Shown piece after piece: positions 44,974 through 53,158 of a stretch of DNA of 64,000 nucleotides (its first letter is position 1; every line of letters starts with the position of its first letter). Both the position numbers and the translations under genes were made by a program. The notes under the pieces are model-generated. The model did no database searches. It saw only the letters and a program-made list of their open reading frames with translations, and was not told where the DNA came from. Source of the stretch: Sedimentitalea sp039941015 (GTDB lineage: Bacteria; Pseudomonadota; Alphaproteobacteria; Rhodobacterales; Rhodobacteraceae). Where the stretch lies: assembly GCF_039941015.1 (NCBI RefSeq), contig NZ_JBDVFI010000094.1, one strand, 5' to 3'.

Positions 44974-45005
44974 AAGCGCCCCGAGAGATCGGGGCGCTTT
45001 TTTTC
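44974..45005 (+). terminator. Intrinsic terminator after the split transketolase
   Basis: AAGCGCCCCGA pairs perfectly with TCGGGGCGCTT around a GAGA tetraloop and runs into seven or more T. It ends the plus-strand transketolase unit 25 bases after the stop codon. It is the clearest terminator in the window. Confidence 0.92.
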
Positions 45006-45115
45006 ATGCCCGCTTCACTGGACGCAAATTGCACAGAAAGCCACGCCATTGGCGCGAAAAAACGCGCCGGTCACAGGGACCGACGCGTTCAGTTGCCCCA
45101 AAAGGCCAGGGAGGT

Positions 45116-45871
45116 TTAGTGATCGAGCATGGCCCAGAGGCGACGCTTGATAGCGAGGAATTCTTCGGTCAGGCGCATCTCGTCATTGCGTGGTCGCGGC
45201 AGGCTGACTTCTTCAATGTGATGCACGCGGCCGGGGCGCGATGACAGCACGATGATCTTGTCGGACAGAAAGATCGCCTCTTCGATGTCATGGGTCACGA
45301 AAACAACGGTCTTTTTAGATTTCTGCCAGGTCGCCAACAGATCGGATTGCATCCGTTCCTTGGTCTGTGCATCCAGCGCGCCAAAGGGTTCATCCATCAG
45401 CAACACATCCGGATCGTTGGCATAGACGCGACCGATATCGACTCGCTTGCGCATCCCGCCCGAAAGTTCGCGCGGCCAGCGATCCTCAAATCCCTTGAGA
45501 CCGACCAGTTCGGTCCACTTGGCCTCAATCTCGGCCTGTTCGCTTCGCGAAGCACCACGAAGCCGCGGTCCGTAAGAGATGTTCTTGGCAACAGTCATCC
45601 ACGGAAAGACAGCATCCTGCTGGAACACCATGCCCCGGCGACGGTTGGTGCCTTCGATCACTTCGCCATCGAGCGTCATTTCCCCGTCCGAAGGCGAAAA
45701 CAGGCCTGCCATCATCTTGAGCAGCGTGGATTTCCCACAGCCCGAGGTGCCGATGATCGAATTGAACGAGCCGGATTCGAACGTCAGGTCGATCTTGTCC
45801 AGGACGGTTAGCGCGTTCGGCCCGCCCTTGCCAAAGGTATGTGTCAGGTTGTCGACATCGATCTGGGGCAT
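45116..45871 (-). CDS. ABC transporter ATP-binding protein, NitT/TauT family
   Basis: A 251-residue ATPase of the taurine/nitrate/sulfonate importer class. Walker A is GTSGCGKST near residue 38, the Q-loop VFQQDAVFPWMTV near 83, signature LSGGMRKRVDIGR near 135 (with Met-Arg-Lys in place of QQR) and Walker B VLLMDEPFGALD. The start MPQIDVDN overlaps the permease stop by one base. With the permease and binding protein it forms a complete importer. Confidence 0.92.
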   Translation of the reverse strand: MPQIDVDNLTHTFGKGGPNALTVLDKIDLTFESGSFNSIIGTSGCGKSTLLKMMAGLFSPSDGEMTLDGEVIEGTNRRRGMVFQQDAVFPWMTVAKNISYGPRLRGASRSEQAEIEAKWTELVGLKGFEDRWPRELSGGMRKRVDIGRVYANDPDVLLMDEPFGALDAQTKERMQSDLLATWQKSKKTVVFVTHDIEEAIFLSDKIIVLSSRPGRVHHIEEVSLPRPRNDEMRLTEEFLAIKRRLWAMLDH

Positions 45872-46647
45872 TATTCCCGGGCCTCCGACCATTGCATGAG
45901 ATACGCTTGAATTTTGCGGAAGATGCGATCCATGATGAATGCGCAACCACCGATGATGACGATGACCATCATGACCTGATCGGTCAAAAAGTACCGTCGG
46001 CCTTCCTGCAAGAGAAAGCCAAGCCCGTTCTGGGCCGCTAACAGTTCGGACGCAACAAGCGTCGTCCAGGCCGCAGCCAGAGCGATGCGATACCCCGTGA
46101 TGATGAATGGCGTTGCCGCCGGCACCGCGACAGTGCGAAACACCTGAAAGCGGCTCGCGCCCATCGTTGATGCAGCATCAACATAGACTTGTGGCACGTT
46201 CTTCATGCCGGCAATCACGTTCACGACGCAGACCATGAAACAGGCGATTGTGATGATCAGCACGCGGCTGAATTCGCCGATCCCGAACCAGATGATGATG
46301 ATCGGAATATAGGCCAGCGGCGGAATCGGGCGCAGCGCCTCGATCAACGGATCAAACAGGTATTCCACGACCTTGTACCAACCGACAAGGCAGCCGACGA
46401 TCAACGCCAGCGTGGTCCCGATGAAAAAGCCCATCGCGATCCGAAAGAGGCTCGCTGCGAGCGCCGTCAACAGACTGCCGCTGGTCAGATTGGTTTGAAA
46501 CGACTTCAGAATATCCGAGATCGGCGGCAACAGCGCCGGATTGTTGTCAGGTTGGTTGGTGATCCAGACATAGATCGCGAACACGGTGGCGATCGACAAG
46601 GCGCCCAGCCACAGGCGCCTTGAACGAAGGGTATGTAGCAATTGCAT
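45871..46647 (-). CDS. ABC transporter permease, NitT/TauT family
   Basis: A 258-residue permease with about six helices. The EAA loop is read as VDAASTMGASRFQVFRTVAVPAATPFIITGYRIALAAAWTTLVASEL near residues 155-200, the typical SsuC/TauC segment. It lies five bases downstream of the binding-protein gene and overlaps the ATPase start by one base (TAATG). Confidence 0.92.
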   Translation of the reverse strand: MQLLHTLRSRRLWLGALSIATVFAIYVWITNQPDNNPALLPPISDILKSFQTNLTSGSLLTALAASLFRIAMGFFIGTTLALIVGCLVGWYKVVEYLFDPLIEALRPIPPLAYIPIIIIWFGIGEFSRVLIITIACFMVCVVNVIAGMKNVPQVYVDAASTMGASRFQVFRTVAVPAATPFIITGYRIALAAAWTTLVASELLAAQNGLGFLLQEGRRYFLTDQVMMVIVIIGGCAFIMDRIFRKIQAYLMQWSEARE

Positions 46648-46652
46648 GGCGG

Positions 46653-47687
46653 TCAGAGCTGCGCGACGATCTGGTCGGAAACCAGCGCGTCAAGATCGGG
46701 CATGTTGCGGATACGGTCGTTTTCGACCAGGAATTCCGACTGCACGTTAAGCGCATTCTTGAGAATACCATCGGCATAAACCGCCTTGATCTCGGGCGTG
46801 TCAAAATAGAAATACCCGTTGAGCAGCGGCTCGACCTCTGCTGCGGTTACGCCTGCACGGCCAATTCCGCTTTGCCATGCGATCATCCGCTGGACGACCT
46901 CTGCATTGTCGTCACGCAGCATGCCGACCCCCTGATCGTGGAACGCACGCACAACTTCGGTCATGGCCTCTTGCTTGGCGTCCATCGTCTGTTGCGTCGT
47001 CATGAACACGTCCATGATCGACGGCCGCTTGTCGATTGGCATGGCGGCACCTTCGGCCAGCATGCTGGCACCGGGCAGCTTCTCAAAGATCAGCTGGCGT
47101 GACGTGGCCAGCGGTACCGTGGCATCCACGGCGCCGGCAATCAACGCGGCTTGCGCGTCGATCGGCTCCATATTGATCCGGGTCATTGGCATCTCTGCCA
47201 GCCCGGCCTGTTCAAGCGCCACGCCAAGAAAGAAATCGAAATTAGAGCCTGAAGTTACCGCAATACGCTTGCCTTCGAGATCGGCAAGACCTTGCATCCC
47301 CGGCTTACCAACGATGGTAAAGAGGCCGGATGCGTCGCCACAGACCGAGATCTCGCGGAAATCAGCCACATTGCGCGCCATCGCCGCCAATGGCGGTACC
47401 GAACCAACAGTGATGGCGTCGACAGAGCCACCCACCATCGCCTCGATGGCCGGAGGCCCGGAAGGAAATACGTTAAACTCCATCTCGACACCGGGCGCAA
47501 ATCCCTGATCCTTAACAAGCCAGTAAATGCCAAAGGAATAGGCCGGAATGATGCCGATACTCAGCTTTTCAATTGCGGCATGGGCCTTGCCAACAAAGAA
47601 GGTCGGAGCCGCAAGCGCCGCACCCGCAGCGATGCCCCCCTGCAGCAATGCGCGGCGTGAAACATAGCCGGTTTTTGAGTTTGCCAT
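46653..47687 (-). CDS. ABC transporter substrate-binding protein, NitT/TauT family
   Basis: A 344-residue periplasmic binding protein of the NMT1/SsuA-like fold. The N-terminus has a twin-arginine motif (SRRALLQGG near residue 10) and a hydrophobic stretch ending at a GKAHA cleavage site near 37. The mature part has GIIPAYSFGIYWLVKDQGF, then AIEAMVGGSVDAITVGSVPPLAA near 78-100, and GKRIAVTSGSNFDFFLGVAL near 138. Such proteins bind sulfonates, sulfate esters, nitrate, riboflavin or pyrimidine-type solutes. The shared promoter motif links it to the sulfatase and transketolase genes, so a sulfated organic is favoured. Confidence 0.88.
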   Translation of the reverse strand: MANSKTGYVSRRALLQGGIAAGAALAAPTFFVGKAHAAIEKLSIGIIPAYSFGIYWLVKDQGFAPGVEMEFNVFPSGPPAIEAMVGGSVDAITVGSVPPLAAMARNVADFREISVCGDASGLFTIVGKPGMQGLADLEGKRIAVTSGSNFDFFLGVALEQAGLAEMPMTRINMEPIDAQAALIAGAVDATVPLATSRQLIFEKLPGASMLAEGAAMPIDKRPSIMDVFMTTQQTMDAKQEAMTEVVRAFHDQGVGMLRDDNAEVVQRMIAWQSGIGRAGVTAAEVEPLLNGYFYFDTPEIKAVYADGILKNALNVQSEFLVENDRIRNMPDLDALVSDQIVAQL

Positions 47688-48025
47688 CTTGTCCTCCCTC
47701 GTGGCAGACCACAGAGCCTGATCAACAGGGCCCTAATCCCGCCCCACTATTTCCATCTATTTTACTTTTGTCAATTTATTTCTCATATGATAAGTTTCGT
47801 GCCGCTGCCCTGATCGACCACAAACGGCTCTGCGTCAACCACCCGCATCCCGCACTACGACACCAGCGCAGCCGGATGGAATGCGTCGGCGCTTTCACTT
47901 GCAGGGCATCGCAATGGCGTGCTCTTCGAAATCTCCGATACAAGCATCAGCCCCCCTTGCTCCAACGCCCGGCAACGACCACATTCTCCCAAACCGCTTG
48001 ACCCAAACCCAAAAGGACCCGCCCC
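47688..48025. other. Intergenic region, 338 bases
   Basis: Separates the divergent ABC importer and the glutathione transferase gene. Apart from the regulon motif at 47761-47794 and its AT-rich surroundings (about 47750-47800), I see no gene, repeat or terminator here. Confidence 0.6.
47761..47794 (-). promoter_or_regulatory. Shared regulon motif upstream of the ABC importer (copy 3)
   Basis: On the minus strand: CTTATCATATG, ten bases, TGAC, four bases, GTAAA, ending 73 bases before the binding-protein start. The spacing is the same as in the copies at 33852-33885 and 42952-42985. The flanking dyad is weaker here than in the other two. Confidence 0.5.
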
Positions 48026-48664
48026 ATGATCGACCTCTACTCCTGGACGACGCCGAACGGACGCAAGGTTTCGATCCTGCTCGAAGAGCTGGGCGTGCCT
48101 TACACGTCCCACGCGATCGACATCACTAAGGACGAGCAGTTTGATCCCGCGTTCCTCAAGATCGCGCCCAACAATCGGATTCCGGCCATCGTTGATCAGG
48201 AAACCGGGCAGACCCTGATGGAAACCGGCGCGATCATGCTGTACCTCGCTGACAAGTATAAGAAATTCCAATGCGAGGGTGCCGAGTACTGGCGCATGAT
48301 GGAATGGTTGATGTGGCAGATGGGTGGCTTTGGCCCGATGCTCGGTCAGGTCCACCACTTTGTGAAGTACAACCGGGGCAAGTCTGAATACAGCGAACAG
48401 CGTTATCTGTCAGAGGCTGCTCGACTCTATGGCGTGCTGAACACACGACTGGATGGGCGTGATTACATCGCGGGCACGGGACGGGGCGAATATTCAATTG
48501 CGGATATGGCCTGCTGGCCCTGGGCCGCGCGCTTTGACTTTCACGAGACCGACCTGAAGGACTATTCGAACGTGCGCGACTGGTATCTCCGCATTGCCGA
48601 ACGCCCCGCCGTCCAACGGGGTTATCAAGTGCCCAAATACGTGTCGGACATTCCCATGCCCTAA
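48026..48664 (+). CDS. Glutathione S-transferase, YfcG/nu-class-like
   Basis: A 212-residue GST. The N-terminal thioredoxin-fold domain (residues 1-80) has YSWTTPNGRKVSILLEELGVPY, where Thr-Pro-Asn replaces a catalytic Cys/Ser, as in YfcG/YghU disulfide-bond oxidoreductases. NNRIPAIVD and METGAIMLYLA complete the glutathione site. The helical C-terminal domain follows. Single gene; role in thiol metabolism or detoxification is general to the family. Confidence 0.9.
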   Translation: MIDLYSWTTPNGRKVSILLEELGVPYTSHAIDITKDEQFDPAFLKIAPNNRIPAIVDQETGQTLMETGAIMLYLADKYKKFQCEGAEYWRMMEWLMWQMGGFGPMLGQVHHFVKYNRGKSEYSEQRYLSEAARLYGVLNTRLDGRDYIAGTGRGEYSIADMACWPWAARFDFHETDLKDYSNVRDWYLRIAERPAVQRGYQVPKYVSDIPMP

Positions 48665-48808
48665 GCGCTTGCCCTTTCTCAACCGTACCGACGAAAAACA
48701 GGCTCGTTTAACCGCCGGGCAAGGCGATGTCCCGGCTTGCGAGATGTCACCAGAGAGATACAATCGCGTGGCATCCGAACCGGAAATCAATTCTTGGGGT
48801 ACACACCA

Positions 48809-50764
48809 ATGTCCATCGTGCTTGACCGTCGCAGCTTTCTCGCTGGCACAGCAGGCTTTATCGCGCTGCATCCGTTCTCGGCAAATGCCACCCCCAATCA
48901 GGCGCACTTGCGGATCATGGAGACGACGGACCTGCATGTGCATGTGTTCCCCTACGACTACTACGCGGACAAGCCACGCGATACGGTTGGGTTGGCCCGC
49001 ACAGCATCATTGATCCAAGGTATTCGCGACGAGGCGTCCAACTCCCTGCTCATCGACAATGGCGATTTTCTGCAAGGCAACCCAATGGGTGACTATATCG
49101 CCTATGAACGGGGGATGAAGGACGGCGACACCCATCCGGTGATTCAGGCAATGAACACGCTTGGGTTTGATGCCTCTACCCTAGGCAATCATGAATTCAA
49201 CTATGGCCTCGATTTCCTGATGAAATCGCTGGCGGGAGCGAATTTTCCTGTCGTCAATGCCAACGTCGCGTTGGAGATGGGCGCCGATCCGACACAGGAC
49301 AAAACCCTGATCCCGCCTTATGTCATTCTCGATCGTATGGTGACAGATGGATCAGGTGCAGAATATCCCATCAAGGTGGGCCTGATCGGGTTTGTCCCGC
49401 CGCAGGTCATGAACTGGGATCGCCGTCATCTGGAAGGCAAGGTGCAGGCGCGGGATATCATCGAAACCGCCAAGGCCTATATCCCGCAGATGAAGGAACA
49501 GGGCGCGGACATTATCGTCTTGCTGTCACACTCGGGAATTGGCGCAACCAATGCCTCGGACGGAATGGAAAATGCGTCGGTCCCGCTGGCCGGGCTTGAC
49601 GGTGTCGATGCCATCCTCACGGGGCACAGCCATCTGGTTTTTCCCTCGCCGGACTATGCGGATTTCGCCGGGGCCGATGTTGATGCAGGCACGTTGATGG
49701 GCACGCCGGCCACGATGGGCGGCTTCTGGGGTAGCCACATGGGCCTGATCGATCTGCTGGTCGAAAAGGACGGCAATGAATGGCGCGTCGTTTCCGCCGA
49801 GACCGAGGCCCGTCCGATTTCTAAGCGCAACGAGGATCGCTCGGTCACGCCGCTCGTCGACAGCGATCCCGAGGTCTTGGCATCGGTGCAGACCGAGCAT
49901 GACGAAACGTTGACCTATGTGCGCCGCGCCGTCGGCAAGACCGATGCGCCCCTGCACAGCTATTTTGCACTGGTCGCCGATGATCCATCGGTACAGATCG
50001 TTTCCATCGCCCAGCTCTGGTACATTGACCAGATGTTGAAAGGCACGCCGCACGAAGGTTTGCCGGTCCTGTCCGCCGCGGCCCCGTTCAAGGCCGGTGG
50101 TCGGGGTGGTCCGGACTATTTCACCGATGTGCCAAAGGGCGACATTGCAATCAAGAATGTCTCGGACCTCTATCTCTATCCCAACACCGCCCGCGCAGTG
50201 CGCGTCACCGGGCAGCAGGTCAAGGATTGGCTGGAACGGTCAGCCGGCATGTTTAACCAGGTCACGCAAGGCGCGCAGGATGTGATACTGCTGAACCCCG
50301 CCTTCCCAAGCTACAATTTTGATGTGATCGATGGTGTGGAGTACCAGATCGACCTGTCGCAGCCGTCAAAGTATGATCCCAAAGGCGTGCTGATGGACGC
50401 GAGTGCGAACCGTATCGTGAACCTGACATTCAACGGTGCGCCGCTGGACATGAACGCAGAGTTCATCATCGCGACAAACAACTATCGCGCAGGCGGCGGC
50501 GGCAGCTTTCCCGGCGCGACGGCGGAAACCACAGTGTTTGAAGGCCCCGACACCAACCGCGATGTCATCGTGCGCTATATCGTCGAAAAGGGCACGATCA
50601 GCCCACGCGCTGACGGCAACTGGTCCTTTGCGCCACTCGAAGGCACCACGGTCCTGTTTGATACTGGACCGGCGGCCAAGGCCTATCTCGACCAGGTGGA
50701 CGCCAAGATCGAAGAGGCTGGCGACGGCCCTGACGGTTTCGCGCGCTTTCGCATCACGCTCTGA
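48809..50764 (+). CDS. Periplasmic 5'-nucleotidase / 2',3'-cyclic phosphodiesterase (CpdB-like)
   Basis: A 651-residue Tat-exported enzyme (DRRSFLAGTAG at about residues 6-16). The N-terminal metallophosphatase domain has METTDLHVHVFPYDYYAD near 36, IDNGDFLQGNPMGDY near 75, LGNHEFNYGLDFL near 125, LLSHSGIG and TGHSHLVFP near 270. The C-terminal nucleotidase domain follows from about 370 and includes LYLYPNTARAVRVTGQQVKDWLE near 455. It hydrolyses extracellular nucleotides for phosphate and nucleoside uptake. The ATG at 48809 is chosen over an in-frame start 24 codons earlier because it places the Tat motif at the N-terminus. Confidence 0.9.
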   Translation: MSIVLDRRSFLAGTAGFIALHPFSANATPNQAHLRIMETTDLHVHVFPYDYYADKPRDTVGLARTASLIQGIRDEASNSLLIDNGDFLQGNPMGDYIAYERGMKDGDTHPVIQAMNTLGFDASTLGNHEFNYGLDFLMKSLAGANFPVVNANVALEMGADPTQDKTLIPPYVILDRMVTDGSGAEYPIKVGLIGFVPPQVMNWDRRHLEGKVQARDIIETAKAYIPQMKEQGADIIVLLSHSGIGATNASDGMENASVPLAGLDGVDAILTGHSHLVFPSPDYADFAGADVDAGTLMGTPATMGGFWGSHMGLIDLLVEKDGNEWRVVSAETEARPISKRNEDRSVTPLVDSDPEVLASVQTEHDETLTYVRRAVGKTDAPLHSYFALVADDPSVQIVSIAQLWYIDQMLKGTPHEGLPVLSAAAPFKAGGRGGPDYFTDVPKGDIAIKNVSDLYLYPNTARAVRVTGQQVKDWLERSAGMFNQVTQGAQDVILLNPAFPSYNFDVIDGVEYQIDLSQPSKYDPKGVLMDASANRIVNLTFNGAPLDMNAEFIIATNNYRAGGGGSFPGATAETTVFEGPDTNRDVIVRYIVEKGTISPRADGNWSFAPLEGTTVLFDTGPAAKAYLDQVDAKIEEAGDGPDGFARFRITL

Positions 50765-50961
50765 CGGACCGAGTACCGTCAGGAATTTGACCTGCCGCCT
50801 GCATTGCCGGTTATCCACTGGCAATGCGTGCGCTGAAACAATATGCAGGACCATCAATCATCTTGCCGTCTGACCCATTACTTTGCGCGCTGGCTGTACC
50901 CATTGCGCACTCCTTTGCGGTAGGGTCCGGCACGGCAAGACTGCAATCCGGAGAATAAATC

Positions 50962-51357
50962 TTGGCAAAACTTGTACACACAATGATACGGGCGACCGAC
51001 GAAGCCCGATCGCTGAAATTCTACACGCAGGCATTTGGATTACAGGTTGCCGACCGGCTCGATTTCGAGGGGTTCACTCTGGTCTATCTGTCAAACGACG
51101 AAAACACGATCGAACTTGAACTGACGATCAACAAGGGCCAGACCGAGCCTTACGACCTCGGCAACGGCTTTGGGCATATCGCCTTTGTTGTCGAAGATCT
51201 TGACGCCGAACATGCGCGGTTCGAAGCCGCTGGTTTCTCACCACGCAAGGTCGTGGATTTCAATCACGACGGCGAACCGCTTGCTCGTTTCTTCTTTGTT
51301 CAGGACCCGGACGGGTATGAGATCGAGGTCATGCAGCGACTGGGCCGCTATCAATAA
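50962..51357 (+). CDS. Glyoxalase I / VOC-family lyase
   Basis: A 131-residue VOC protein resembling lactoylglutathione lyase. Metal ligands are read as His in VHTMIRAT near residue 6, Glu in TIELELTIN near 50, His in GNGFGHIAFVVED near 71 and Glu in GYEIEVMQR near 121. DPDGYEIEV is the usual C-terminal signature. It starts with TTG, preceded by CGGAGAA at normal spacing, and no in-frame ATG offers a better N-terminus. Detoxifies methylglyoxal, which can arise from the lactaldehyde and sugar pathways encoded nearby. Confidence 0.85.
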   Translation: MAKLVHTMIRATDEARSLKFYTQAFGLQVADRLDFEGFTLVYLSNDENTIELELTINKGQTEPYDLGNGFGHIAFVVEDLDAEHARFEAAGFSPRKVVDFNHDGEPLARFFFVQDPDGYEIEVMQRLGRYQ

Positions 51358-51361
51358 CGCG

Positions 51362-52192
51362 CTAGCTGTTTACCGTCAGACGCGGATAAGCAGCGTGCAC
51401 GTTGTCGGGCATGGTGCTCTGCCCCGCCTCTTCATGGCGGCGGACCGCGATATCTTTCCAGGTCTGATAGTCCGAGGCGAGGTTGAGTACCGGCCAGTCA
51501 CTGCCAAACAGCAGCCGGTTTTCGGGGAATACCTCAAACACGTGGTTGATGAACGGTTTGAGATCGGCTTCGCTCCAATCCTGCGCCGTCTCGGTCACCA
51601 GACCTGACAGTTTGCAGTACACCGCCCCATCTTTTGCGATGTCGGCCAGATCGCGCGACCAGTCATCAAAATGCTTGTTGCGGATTTCCGGCTTGGCACA
51701 ATGATCAACGACCACGCGCAAATCGGGGTATTTCGCGAGGAACACAAGCAAATGCTTTAGATGGCGCGGCATCACCAGCGCGTCAAAGGTCAGATTGTGT
51801 TCCACCATGGCCGCAATGCCCGGCCCAAGCGTGTCGCGCAGCATCCACCTGTCATCGGGAATATCCTGGATCATGGGGCGTAAGCCGACCAGCTTCGGAT
51901 GCGCCGCCAGCCGAGCGATTGATTTTGGCGCAGTGTCAGCCTCAAGGTCGACCCATCCCACGACACCACGAATCCAATCATATTCATCGGCAAGTGACAG
52001 CAGAAATTCGGTTTCAGCCTCGGTATCGGCGGCCTGAACCGCGATTGTTCCGGTAACGCCCACAGCGTCGAGCAGCGGCTTCAAATCCGGCGGCAGGAAA
52101 TCACGATAAAGCGGCGCAAGTTCAGATGTGAGCCAGCCATAATCTCCACGGTCGAGTTTCCAGAAGTGCTGATGTGTATCGATAACCATCAT
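51362..52192 (-). CDS. Amidohydrolase-family lactonase, L-fuconolactonase-like
   Basis: A 276-residue member of the amidohydrolase-2 family. It begins IDTHQHFW (metal-site HxH at residues 6-8). VVDHCAKPEI near residue 160 and LLFGSDWPV near 228 are the metal-associated His and Asp motifs. Relatives hydrolyse L-fucono-1,5-lactone or similar aldonolactones. It lies directly before the IclR gene and beside an L-fuconate dehydratase locus, so opening of L-fuconolactone (or L-galactono-/L-rhamnonolactone) is the likely role. Confidence 0.85.
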   Translation of the reverse strand: MMVIDTHQHFWKLDRGDYGWLTSELAPLYRDFLPPDLKPLLDAVGVTGTIAVQAADTEAETEFLLSLADEYDWIRGVVGWVDLEADTAPKSIARLAAHPKLVGLRPMIQDIPDDRWMLRDTLGPGIAAMVEHNLTFDALVMPRHLKHLLVFLAKYPDLRVVVDHCAKPEIRNKHFDDWSRDLADIAKDGAVYCKLSGLVTETAQDWSEADLKPFINHVFEVFPENRLLFGSDWPVLNLASDYQTWKDIAVRRHEEAGQSTMPDNVHAAYPRLTVNS

Positions 52193-52230
52193 CTGTGCCT
52201 TTGAATTGAAAGTCAGTTGCGGCGGGCGCG

Positions 52231-53022
52231 CTAGTTGTCGTCGTTCTCTGTTGAGCCGCCGTAAATTGCCGTTAGATCCCTTGCCAACTGACCGTGCATG
52301 GCAACCACTTCATCCAATGCAGGAACTTTCAGATCATCGACACGCTCCAGAAAGGGGCAACTCAGGACTGCTGCGGCGCGACCGTCGGGGCCAAAGATCG
52401 GAAAAGAGATGTTGGTGACGCCGATTGCCGTATCCGACGGCCTCCTCTCATGACCTAGCTCGCGAATGCGCTCGATGTGACCGAAGAAATCATCCCGGTC
52501 ACAGGCAGGCTCGCCAATCGCCAGCCTGTGCTGTTCGATCAGCTCCTCGATTTCGTCATCATTGCGAAAGGCAGCCAGGACCCGCCCAGAGCCGGTGTTC
52601 CACAGCCCGACCACAGTGCCGGTTTTCAGGGCCAATCCCCAATTCCCCGGCGATTCCGCCGAGGCCACGATCACGATATCGCCGTTGCTCTCCATGCCCA
52701 TATGGCAGGATTGCCAGGTCTTGCGGGTCAATGCCCGCATTTTGGGCAATCCGTTCTCGATCATCCGACCAATTGGCGGGTGTCGTTGAGAGATGGAAAA
52801 CATCTTGAGGCTCAGCGAATAGCGATCACCCGACAACGACCGAATGACATACCCACGACGAACGAGGGTCGAGAGCATGCGGTAGATCTCGGAGGGGGAT
52901 CGGTCGAGTGATTTTGCGACTTCGCCCTGTGTCAGACCCTCGCCGTAACTGGCCAGAAGCTCGATGATATCGAGCCCCTTTTCGAGCGCCGGAGCGCGAT
53001 ATTTATCTGTGGTATCGTCCAT
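52231..53022 (-). CDS. IclR-family transcriptional regulator
   Basis: A 263-residue regulator with an N-terminal winged HTH (residues 10-72; GLTQGEVAKSLDRSPSEIYRMLSTL) and an IclR effector domain with TGSGRVLAA near residue 145 and AIGVTNISFPIFGPDG near 200-216. It diverges from the sugar importer across a region with a strong dyad (53087-53117) and is followed by the lactonase gene. Likely repressor or activator of the fucose-type regulon. Confidence 0.9.
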   Translation of the reverse strand: MDDTTDKYRAPALEKGLDIIELLASYGEGLTQGEVAKSLDRSPSEIYRMLSTLVRRGYVIRSLSGDRYSLSLKMFSISQRHPPIGRMIENGLPKMRALTRKTWQSCHMGMESNGDIVIVASAESPGNWGLALKTGTVVGLWNTGSGRVLAAFRNDDEIEELIEQHRLAIGEPACDRDDFFGHIERIRELGHERRPSDTAIGVTNISFPIFGPDGRAAAVLSCPFLERVDDLKVPALDEVVAMHGQLARDLTAIYGGSTENDDN

Positions 53023-53086
53023 CCCAAACCTGACTTACTTCGCCAAAGGCGATTCTCGGGTACAAGTTGAACCAAGTCAAGGTTGA

Positions 53087-53117
53087 TTTGTAAATGAATA
53101 GATGATTTACATACAAA
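53087..53117. promoter_or_regulatory. Putative IclR operator upstream of the sugar importer
   Basis: TGTAAAT (53089-53095), nine bases, ATTTACA (53105-53111) is a perfect inverted repeat, nested in a wider TTTGTA/TACAAA pair (53087-53092, 53112-53117). It lies 65 bases after the IclR start and 42 bases before the binding-protein ATG. AGGAGGAGA stands just before that ATG. Confidence 0.55.
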
Positions 53118-53158
53118 TACGATGGAGGAACTGCCCAGCACGACTTTAGGAGGAGAGA

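Noticed and set aside
45116..47687. Taurine importer feeding the Xsc route
   Set aside because: The importer is of the right family, but no taurine aminotransferase, taurine dehydrogenase or tauR is present, and it is about 28 kb from xsc. The shared motif links it to the sulfatase locus instead.
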